Shown piece by piece: positions 26,670 to 33,716 of a DNA stretch of 35,953 bases (position 1 is its first letter; each line of letters starts with the position of its first letter). The stretch is from an uncultured Myxococcales bacterium (GTDB taxonomy: Bacteria; Myxococcota_A; UBA9042): the NCBI GenBank assembly GCA_903955385.1, contig CAJBNH010000146.1, forward strand, positions 1 through 35,953, written 5' to 3'. A program made the translations under genes and the position numbers. The notes under the pieces are model-generated. The model saw only the letters and a program-made list of their open reading frames with translations, searched no databases and was not told the origin of the DNA.

Positions 26670-26684
26670 TCCGCAAGCTGCGGA
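26670..26684. terminator. Hairpin immediately after hydA
   Basis: TCCGCA-AGC-TGCGGA, perfect 6-bp stem, starting 6 nt after the hydA stop. No T tract follows, so it may attenuate or protect the 3' end rather than terminate. Confidence 0.3.
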
Positions 26685-26706
26685 TTGCGGTGCTGAACAG
26701 GAGGTT

Positions 26707-26734
26707 CCCTGCCTTCGCCTTGTGCGGGGCAGGG
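26707..26734. terminator. Second hairpin between hydA and hydG
   Basis: CCCTGCC (26707-26713) pairs with GGCAGGG (26728-26734) across a 14-nt loop. Together with the hairpin at 26670 it could lower read-through from the structural genes into the maturase genes. No T tract. Confidence 0.3.
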
Positions 26735-26877
26735 GGCCTCTGCCATGCTCCGGGCGCGTCCCTCCTCCTTCGCGCCGGAGACACGGCTGTTCGCCGGGCG
26801 CTGCCCCCCCACGATAAGGAAGGCGCCCGGCGGACGGCCCCTTGGCTCGCCCAAGTCCTCATTCCCCCTGGTGTGTG

Positions 26878-28278
26878 ATGCCCCTGACCGAGACCGCTCC
26901 GACCATCGACCATTCCCTCATCGAGGCCACTCTTTCCCAAGTTTCGACCCACGACCCCAAGCGGATCCGCGAGATTCTGGCCAAGGCGCGCGAGCTGAAA
27001 GGGCTTTCGTTCGACGACCTGCCGCCGCTGATGGCCCTGCGCGACCCGGACCTGCTCGAGGAGCTGTTCGACACCGCCCGTCAGGTCAAGCAGCAGATCT
27101 ACGGCAACCGCATGGTGCTGTTCGCGCCGCTGTACATCTCGAACCTGTGCGCAAACGAGTGCCTGTACTGCGCCTTTCGCGCGTCGAACACCGGCTTGCA
27201 CCGCCGGATGCTGACTCAGGACGAGATCGCAGCAGAGGTCGGCGCGCTGGTCGACGAGGGGCACAAGCGCCTGCTTGTCGTGGCGGGAGAGACGCACCGG
27301 GCGGCCGACTTCGAGCACACCCTCGAAGCCATCCAGACCGTCTATGCGACAGCGCATGGCAAGGCGAACATTCGTCGCGTCAACGTGAACCTCGCGCCCA
27401 TGAGCGTGCCCGATTTTCGGCGCCTGAAAGCAGCCAATATCGGCACATTTCAGCTCTTTCAGGAGACGTACCACCGGCCGACCTATGCACAGATGCACAT
27501 CCGCGGGCGCAAGGCCGACTACGACTACCGCCTCTCAGCCATCGACCGGGCCATGACGGCAGGCATCGACGACTGCGGCATCGGTGCGCTGTTCGGCCTG
27601 TACGACTGGCGATTCGAGCTGCTGGCCGTGATGGCCCACGCGGCCCATCTGGAAAAGACGTTCGGCGTCGGTCCGCACACCATCAGCGTGCCGCGCATCG
27701 AGCCTGCCGACGGTTCCGACCTGGCCAGTGCGCCGCCGCACGCCGTGAGCGATCAGGACTTCCGCAAGATCGTCGCGCTGTTGCGCATCGCCGTGCCGTA
27801 CACCGGCATCATCCTGTCGACCCGCGAGAGCGCGGCCATGCGACACGAGACCTTCGCGTTGGGCGTGTCGCAGATCTCGGCCGGCAGCCGCACGAGTCCG
27901 GGAGGCTACGCCGACGCAGGGCCGGACGACGGGGCGCAGTTCTCGCTGGGCGACACCCGCAGCCTGCGCGAAGTCGTGCAGGACATCGCCGGTTTGGGCT
28001 ACATTCCCTCGTTCTGCACGGCCTGTTACCGGATGGGGCGCACCGGCGCGGACTTCATGGACCTGGCCAAGCCGGGCGACATCAAGACGCACTGCGAACC
28101 CAATGGCCTCGCGTCCTTTCAGGAGTACCTGGAGGACTTCGCGACCCCAGACGAGCGAGCAGTGGGAGAGAGCGCCATTGCCAAGGTGCTGGCGAATCTC
28201 GACGATCCGCAGGTGCACGAAAGGGCGCGGCGCATGGTCGACGCAGTGCGAAAGGGCAAGCGCGACGTCTACTGCTGA
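26878..28278 (+). CDS. hydG: HydG, radical SAM tyrosine lyase for H-cluster assembly
   Basis: 466 aa, normal for HydG. It cleaves tyrosine to give the CO and CN- ligands of the H-cluster iron centre. The radical-SAM cluster motif is Cys91-x3-Cys95-x2-Cys98 (NLCANECLYCAF). The C-terminal auxiliary cluster motif CX2CX22C (Cys380, Cys383, Cys406) is intact, which separates HydG from ThiH. ATG 26878 gives the standard N-terminus; no clear Shine-Dalgarno is visible (CTGGTGTGTG precedes it). It lies 214 bp after hydA and 32 bp before hydF, so the maturation genes may have their own promoter. Confidence 0.95.
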   Translation: MPLTETAPTIDHSLIEATLSQVSTHDPKRIREILAKARELKGLSFDDLPPLMALRDPDLLEELFDTARQVKQQIYGNRMVLFAPLYISNLCANECLYCAFRASNTGLHRRMLTQDEIAAEVGALVDEGHKRLLVVAGETHRAADFEHTLEAIQTVYATAHGKANIRRVNVNLAPMSVPDFRRLKAANIGTFQLFQETYHRPTYAQMHIRGRKADYDYRLSAIDRAMTAGIDDCGIGALFGLYDWRFELLAVMAHAAHLEKTFGVGPHTISVPRIEPADGSDLASAPPHAVSDQDFRKIVALLRIAVPYTGIILSTRESAAMRHETFALGVSQISAGSRTSPGGYADAGPDDGAQFSLGDTRSLREVVQDIAGLGYIPSFCTACYRMGRTGADFMDLAKPGDIKTHCEPNGLASFQEYLEDFATPDERAVGESAIAKVLANLDDPQVHERARRMVDAVRKGKRDVYC

Positions 28279-28310
28279 GCGAGCGTTGTTGAGCACGCAC
28301 AGGGGGTTCG

Positions 28311-29570
28311 ATGCGGTCCACACCCAAGGCCCAGCGTCTGTCCATCGGCCTGTTCGGTCGCCGCAACGTGGGCAAGTCGAGCTTGCTGAACGCGCTGACC
28401 GGCCAGGATCTGGCCATCGTGTCGCCAGAAGCGGGCACGACCACCGACCCCGTTGAAAAGCCGATGGAGCTGTTGCCGTTGGGGCCGGTCGTCTTCATCG
28501 ACACCGCCGGTCTGGACGACGAGGGCGTGGTCGGACTGCAACGCGTGCACAAGTCGCGGCTGGCGCTGGGGCGGGTGGACATCGCCCTGGTGGTCGCGGA
28601 AGGCAAGGTGTGGACCGACCACGAGGCGTCGCTGCTCGACGAAGTGGTGCGGCGCAACATCCGGCCCGTCGTGTGCTTCAACAAGATCGACCTAGGCGAG
28701 CCGGACCCCAAGCTGCTTCGGCACCTGCGGTCGCGCGGCGTGGCGGTGGTCGAGGTCTCAGCGTCGCAGGGGTGGGGCATCGACCGCTTGCGTGAGGCCC
28801 TGTTCCACGCAATGCCTCAGGATTTCTACGAATCCCAGGTACTGATGGCCGACCTGGTGCCGCCGGGCAAGGTTGCGGTGCTGGTGATGCCGGTCGACAG
28901 CGAAGCGCCCCGCGGTCGACTGATCCTGCCGCAAGCGCAGGCGGTGCGAGACCTGTTGGATAACCGCGCCATCTCGGTCGTGTGTCAGGACGCGGAGCTG
29001 CCCAAGGCGTTGGCGGCCCTGCGGGAGCCTCCGGCGCTGGTTGTCACGGACTCGCAGGCGTTTGCTCAGGTATCCGCCGCGACGCCGCCCGGGGTGCCGC
29101 TGACCTCGTTCTCGATTCTGTTTGCCAGGATGCAGGCGGACTTGACCGAGCTGGCGCGGGGTACCGCGGGTTTGGCGCGGCTGCGTGACGGCGACCGCGT
29201 GCTGCTGGCGGAAGCGTGCACCCACCACCCGACTGAGGACGACATCGCGCGCGTCAAGATCCCCCGCTGGCTGGAGAAGAAGACCGGCGCGCAGCTCGGG
29301 TACGAATTCCAGCGCGGCCACGAATTCCCGGAAGACCTGACGCCCTGGCGAGCCGTCGTGCACTGCGGCGGCTGCATGGCGAACCGTCGCGAGATGCGCG
29401 CCAAGCTGTGGCGGGCCCAGCAACAGGGCGTCGCGATGACGAATTTCGGCATGACGATCGCTTGGAGCTTGGGGATCCTCGACCGCGCGTTGGGGCCATT
29501 CCCTGAGGCGCTGGCGGCCTATCACAAGGCCAAGGCCGAAGTGGCGGCGACGGCAGAGGTGGATGCGTGA
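28311..29570 (+). CDS. hydF: HydF, GTPase scaffold for H-cluster assembly
   Basis: 419 aa. It carries the assembled 2Fe subcluster precursor and delivers it to apo-HydA. The N-terminal GTPase domain has G1 GRRNVGKSS, G3 DTAG and G4 NKID. The C-terminal cluster-binding motif CXHX45HCXXC (ACTHH ... HCGGC) matches the family consensus of 44-53 spacer residues. ATG 28311 is preceded by a GGGGG run about 4 nt away. The stop overlaps the hydE start by 4 nt (GTGA), so hydE translation is probably coupled. Confidence 0.95.
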   Translation: MRSTPKAQRLSIGLFGRRNVGKSSLLNALTGQDLAIVSPEAGTTTDPVEKPMELLPLGPVVFIDTAGLDDEGVVGLQRVHKSRLALGRVDIALVVAEGKVWTDHEASLLDEVVRRNIRPVVCFNKIDLGEPDPKLLRHLRSRGVAVVEVSASQGWGIDRLREALFHAMPQDFYESQVLMADLVPPGKVAVLVMPVDSEAPRGRLILPQAQAVRDLLDNRAISVVCQDAELPKALAALREPPALVVTDSQAFAQVSAATPPGVPLTSFSILFARMQADLTELARGTAGLARLRDGDRVLLAEACTHHPTEDDIARVKIPRWLEKKTGAQLGYEFQRGHEFPEDLTPWRAVVHCGGCMANRREMRAKLWRAQQQGVAMTNFGMTIAWSLGILDRALGPFPEALAAYHKAKAEVAATAEVDA

Positions 29571-30661
29571 ACCGCGACGAGATCCTGACCTGGCTGCGCG
29601 AGGAAGATCCCGAGAAGCTGCAAGGGCTTTGGACGCTTGCCGACACCGCTCGCCAGCAGGGCGTGGGCGATGCCGTGCACCTGCGCGGCCTGATCGAGCT
29701 GTCGAGCCACTGCGTGCGATCATGCGCCTACTGCGGCCTTCGCTGCGGTCGCAAGCCCCTGTCGCGCTATCGCATGTCACCCGACGAGGTGGTGGACTGT
29801 GCGCGGCAGGGCATTCGGCTGGGCTATGGCACCGTGGTGCTGCAGACCGGCGAGGACCCGGGCCTGCGCGCGCCGGACGTTGCGGAGATCGTGCGTCGAA
29901 TCAAGGCGCTGCCCACCGAGTCAGGTGTGCCGCTGGCCGTGACGCTGAGTCTGGGAGAGCGCGCCGACGACGAGCTGGCGCTGTGGAAACAGGCGGGCGC
30001 GAACCGCTACCTGCTGCGCTTCGAGACCTCGGACCCGCTTCTGTTCGCACGCATCCACCCATCGCTGCCCGGCCGGCCGTCGGATCGCGTGGCGATGCTG
30101 CGCCGACTGCGGACGCTGGGCTACGAGATCGGCAGCGGCGTGATGGTGGGCATCCCGGGACAGGCGTGGGGCACGCTGGCAGACGATCTGTTGCTGTTCC
30201 GCGAGTTGGACCTCGACATGATCGGCATCGGTCCGTACCTGCCGCACCCCGACACGCCGCTGGGCCGCGGCGACCCGGGCTTTGGGCCGCTCGAGCCCGG
30301 CCAGCAGGTGCCGTCGACTGCGCAGATGACGTGCAAGGCGGTGGCGATCGCGCGGATCCTGTGTCCGCAAGCCAACATCCCCAGCACCACGGCGCTGGCC
30401 ACGCTGGACCCGGACCACGGTCGCGAGGACGGCCTGTCCCGTGGCGCCAACGTCGTGATGCCCAACCTGACCCCGGTGCGCTACCGCGAGAAGTACGACA
30501 TCTACCCCGACAAGGCGTGCCTGCACGAGACCGCAGAGACCTGCGCGGGCTGTCTGCGCGGGCGCATCGAGCAGTTGGGCCGGGTGGTGGGAAGCGGGCA
30601 GGGCGGTCGCATGGGCACAGAAGCGTGCTCGTCCGTTGCACAAATCGCCGTCTCCGGGTAG
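29567..30661 (+). CDS. hydE: HydE, radical SAM maturase for H-cluster assembly
   Basis: 364 aa. A radical SAM enzyme that acts with HydG and HydF in building the azadithiolate-bridged di-iron site. The radical-SAM motif is Cys49-x3-Cys53-x2-Cys56 (HCVRSCAYC). A second motif Cys318-x7-Cys326-x2-Cys329 reproduces the spacing of the accessory cluster site of Thermotoga HydE, which many HydE proteins lack. The GTG start overlaps the hydF stop. It is the last recognised hydrogenase gene; a zinc-ribbon gene begins 43 nt later. Confidence 0.94.
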   Translation: MNRDEILTWLREEDPEKLQGLWTLADTARQQGVGDAVHLRGLIELSSHCVRSCAYCGLRCGRKPLSRYRMSPDEVVDCARQGIRLGYGTVVLQTGEDPGLRAPDVAEIVRRIKALPTESGVPLAVTLSLGERADDELALWKQAGANRYLLRFETSDPLLFARIHPSLPGRPSDRVAMLRRLRTLGYEIGSGVMVGIPGQAWGTLADDLLLFRELDLDMIGIGPYLPHPDTPLGRGDPGFGPLEPGQQVPSTAQMTCKAVAIARILCPQANIPSTTALATLDPDHGREDGLSRGANVVMPNLTPVRYREKYDIYPDKACLHETAETCAGCLRGRIEQLGRVVGSGQGGRMGTEACSSVAQIAVSG

Positions 30662-30704
30662 ACCTTGGGCAGTCCGGGCTTTCGGCCCGTCCCCCGAGGA
30701 CTGC

Positions 30705-31628
30705 GTGCGCCTGCTTTGTCCCATCTGCCAAGAGATCACGGACATCGGTCGACAGCGTTGGCTGGGCCGCTCCGAGCTGCCGGTGCAGTGCCCGCCCTGT
30801 GGTGCGCGACTGCTGCTGAAGCGCGAAAAGCGGCGCGTGTGGCCCACCCTGGACCCCTCGCCGCCGGAGCCGTTGTTCACCGACGAGGACAAGGCCGAAG
30901 ACGAGCTGCCGTCGCTGCCTGAGACTGAGGTTGAGGCCGGTGTGCAGGACGAGGGCGAGTGGTTCGAGGACGACCGCTTCGTCGCTGCGGCGGCCGACCA
31001 CGATCTCGCGCCTTTGCCCGACGAGGACCTGCTGCCGGAATCGGCCTCGCACGCGGAACCAGACCTCGAGCCCGGGCCAGGGCCCGAACTCGATCTGGAA
31101 CCGTTCCCAGAGTCCTCGACGGTGACCGACGCGCCGCCAGAGGCCATCGCTTCGTCCTTGCCTGAGGTTGCCGCTGACTCCGTCGCGACGGCCGACACCG
31201 CAACGACGGCCGTCGATGTGCCTCAACCAGCCAGCGCTTCCGCCTCCGCACCGACGCCGCCGTCCGCAGTGCGAACGACCAGACCGCTGGCTCCTCTGCC
31301 GGCGCGCTCAGACGTGCCAGCAGCCAACGCTTCGTTGCGCAAGGCCAATTCCTTCTGGTCGGATGACCCGTCCTTCCAGCCCGAGCTGCCAGCGCCGGTC
31401 GCACCGCCGGCTCCGGGGCCCGAATCCGATCTGCTGACGGGAGCAAAGCTGGACCTGCCGCTGACGCAGCAGACGCGAAAAGTCGTCGACGATCAGCTAC
31501 TTCGCGACATGAGCGTGATGTTCAGGCTGCAGACGAGTCACCGCAAGCGCGACGCGCTGGTCTGGTACGTGGTCGGCGCCGTCCTGCTTGGGTTGGCCGT
31601 TTGGGGCTTCACGCAGTGGGTAGGGTAG
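30705..31628 (+). CDS. Zinc-ribbon, tail-anchored membrane protein of unknown function
   Basis: 307 aa from GTG 30705 (GAGGA 4 nt upstream); a longer start inside hydE is possible but lacks this site. The N-terminal zinc ribbon has Cys5, Cys8, Cys29, Cys32 (CPIC ... CPPC). A long acidic, Pro/Ala-rich disordered linker (about 50-250) follows, then a basic segment (SHRKRDAL) and one C-terminal membrane helix (WYVVGAVLLGLAVWGF) ending at the C-terminus. This suggests a cytoplasmic ribbon held at the inner membrane. Similar layouts are frequent in Myxococcota and of unknown function. It may be co-transcribed with hydE, but no H2-related role is supported by its sequence. Confidence 0.85.
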   Translation: MRLLCPICQEITDIGRQRWLGRSELPVQCPPCGARLLLKREKRRVWPTLDPSPPEPLFTDEDKAEDELPSLPETEVEAGVQDEGEWFEDDRFVAAAADHDLAPLPDEDLLPESASHAEPDLEPGPGPELDLEPFPESSTVTDAPPEAIASSLPEVAADSVATADTATTAVDVPQPASASASAPTPPSAVRTTRPLAPLPARSDVPAANASLRKANSFWSDDPSFQPELPAPVAPPAPGPESDLLTGAKLDLPLTQQTRKVVDDQLLRDMSVMFRLQTSHRKRDALVWYVVGAVLLGLAVWGFTQWVG

Positions 31629-31669
31629 TTTCGGTCGCGCCCTGACATGGCGAAAGCGGCCCATCAACG

Positions 31670-33715
31670 CTAGCGAGCTGCGGCGGGCCGAGTCTTCGCC
31701 GGGTGCACCAGCCTCCTCCGCACCAGCATCCACAGCGCCAGAATCCCCAGCAGCCACAAGCCGTTTCTGGGCGCCGCGGGACTCGCCTGACAGCCGCCCC
31801 CGGCCAAGGTTGGCTGCGTCGACGTGACAGGCGTCGTCTCGGCCGCCAAGTCCTGAGCCAGCCCGTCGCCGTCTGGTCCCGCGTCGTCGACCGTGTCGCC
31901 GGCATCGGGGGCCGCCGCGCAGGTGTCCAGTTCGTCCGTGAGGCCGTCGCAGTCGTCGTCCAAGCCGTTGCAGACTTCCAGGGGCAACGCGCACTCCGAC
32001 CACGTGCAGCCGGTGCCGCATACAGGCTTGCCGACCGTGCCGCAGGCGGTGGTACAGGTCGCGTCTTCAGGAGGTGCCATGCCCGCGTCGCACTGCCAGC
32101 CCAGCGTGGACAATCCCAGCACCAAACGCCCGTTGCCGTAGGAGTCGTCGGGGTCGGCGTCGCCCATCGGCACGGCGTCGGCGACCATGTAGGGCAGGGC
32201 CTCGAGCGCCGGCAGGCCCATCGAGCGGGCGTATACGGCCAGCAGACCGGCCGCGTGCGGGCAGGCCGCCGACGTGCCAAAGAAGGCGCCCTGACTCGTC
32301 TTGACACCCGTCGGGGCCATCACTTCGGGCTTCAACCGGCCGTCCGGGGTGGGGCCGTATGAGCTGTAGCCTTCCAGCGGCCCTTTGTCGTAGTGGCCGT
32401 GGTAGATGGCGCCAACCGTCAGGACGTGGTCGCAAGACGCCGGGTCGTAGATGTTGCCGTTGTTGTGCCAGACCGAGAACGTGCTGCCGCCACCGCCCAG
32501 GTTGATGAGGCGCATCCAAGTCCCGCTCTTGGTTCCCTTCTTCGCCTCGACAACGGCGCCGTAGACCCCGGGGCCGGGGTTGTCGATCTGGATGGTCTCG
32601 TACGGCGGTTGATACGGGCCATGCTCGTGGCGCGACGAGTCGACGAGCTCCCACTTGCCGCCCTCACCCAGCCGATAGAGCGCCAGATCGAAGTTTTGGG
32701 TGCGCAGCTCGTAGTCGTCCCAGTCGAGCGACAGCTGGATGGCGCCGCCGTGGCCTTGCACGAAGATCAGATGCGGCTCGCCGGGTTGGAAGTCGTGCAG
32801 GCCGTCCTTGTCCGCGTCGACGAACTGGGCCTTGTAGAACTGCCCGCCGCTGCTGTTGCCCGCCGCGTTGACCCAGGCGACGCCGGCGCTGCGCACGAGA
32901 TCGGTGACGGCGCACGCGGGGCCTTCGTGCCGACCGAAGCCCATGCCCAGCCAGATGACGGAGTGGCTGACGATCTCGATGGTGTCGGGGTTGCCGTTGA
33001 CGATCTTCTTGGCCAGGTTCTGCACCGCTGAGAACGAGCCGCCCATCACGGGCAGGATGCGGGCGCCGGGAGCGACGTCGGCCACGACCTCTGCGCACAT
33101 CGTTCCGTGGGCACCACCGGTCTGGGCAACGTTGCCCAGGACCTCAGGCAACTCACCCGCTGCCATGGACTTGTCCAGGTCCTGAAAGCCGGCGTCGAGC
33201 ACGGCCACAGTCGCGCCCGCGCCGTCGGCTCCCAAGCACTCGGTCTGGGCGGGCCGCAGAATCGTTGCGCCCTCGCTCTGGTTCGGCCCTACCGTCGGCA
33301 CCCCGCGCCAGGGCAATTGCGCAAATGCGACCTGGGGATGCGCCCGCAGAAACGCCGACAGCCGTTGGGGGGGCAGCCACGCGTCCATCATGTCCAGGCC
33401 GCGCACGCCTGCCCGCCCGCCGAATGCTGCGAGCGACGCGTCGGTCACGGACTCTGGCACGGTGCCGGGCTGCAGGTGCAGCTGCAGCTCAAGCCGGTCG
33501 CCATCCCAGCGGGCGTGGGCGCGTTGGCTCAGGCGTTGCACGACGGTGGGATCGGCATGGGCCGTGGCCGCGGCCAGGTCAAGGACCTCGCTGGAGATCC
33601 TGGTGCGTGGCGCCGCCGCGGGACGCGCCGCGACGGGCGAAGCCAAGGCGATGGCGCCCACCAGGGACACCGCGAAACCGAACCGGACACTGCGGGATGG
33701 AAGGTGGTTGGGCAT
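31670..33715 (-). CDS. Subtilisin-like (S8) serine protease with C-terminal sorting tag
   Basis: 681 aa. Signal peptide at the N-terminus (cleavage near SPVAA), an inhibitor-like pro-region to about residue 140, then the S8 catalytic domain with Asp174 (AVLDAGF), His203 (GGAHGTMCAEV), the oxyanion Asn in VNAAGNSSG and Ser482 (GTSAACPHAAG). Between His and Ser an inserted beta-domain (about 265-370) resembles a pre-peptidase C-type fold. The C-terminus has a Cys-rich segment, a MopE-type motif (CNGLDDDCDGLTDE), an Asp-rich linker, then GGGCQASP, a hydrophobic helix and VRRR, like a MYXO-CTERM tag. ATG 33715 lies 1 nt after the stop of the upstream gene with no good ribosome binding site, implying translational coupling. 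Predicted active and cell-surface anchored. Confidence 0.93.
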   Translation of the reverse strand: MPNHLPSRSVRFGFAVSLVGAIALASPVAARPAAAPRTRISSEVLDLAAATAHADPTVVQRLSQRAHARWDGDRLELQLHLQPGTVPESVTDASLAAFGGRAGVRGLDMMDAWLPPQRLSAFLRAHPQVAFAQLPWRGVPTVGPNQSEGATILRPAQTECLGADGAGATVAVLDAGFQDLDKSMAAGELPEVLGNVAQTGGAHGTMCAEVVADVAPGARILPVMGGSFSAVQNLAKKIVNGNPDTIEIVSHSVIWLGMGFGRHEGPACAVTDLVRSAGVAWVNAAGNSSGGQFYKAQFVDADKDGLHDFQPGEPHLIFVQGHGGAIQLSLDWDDYELRTQNFDLALYRLGEGGKWELVDSSRHEHGPYQPPYETIQIDNPGPGVYGAVVEAKKGTKSGTWMRLINLGGGGSTFSVWHNNGNIYDPASCDHVLTVGAIYHGHYDKGPLEGYSSYGPTPDGRLKPEVMAPTGVKTSQGAFFGTSAACPHAAGLLAVYARSMGLPALEALPYMVADAVPMGDADPDDSYGNGRLVLGLSTLGWQCDAGMAPPEDATCTTACGTVGKPVCGTGCTWSECALPLEVCNGLDDDCDGLTDELDTCAAAPDAGDTVDDAGPDGDGLAQDLAAETTPVTSTQPTLAGGGCQASPAAPRNGLWLLGILALWMLVRRRLVHPAKTRPAAAR

Positions 33716-33716
33716 G

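Noticed and set aside
26720-26878. 52-codon ORF between hydA and hydG whose TGA overlaps the hydG ATG
   Set aside because: Only a TTG start 15 nt from the nearest Shine-Dalgarno, and a Gly/Arg/Pro-rich product without any recognisable feature.
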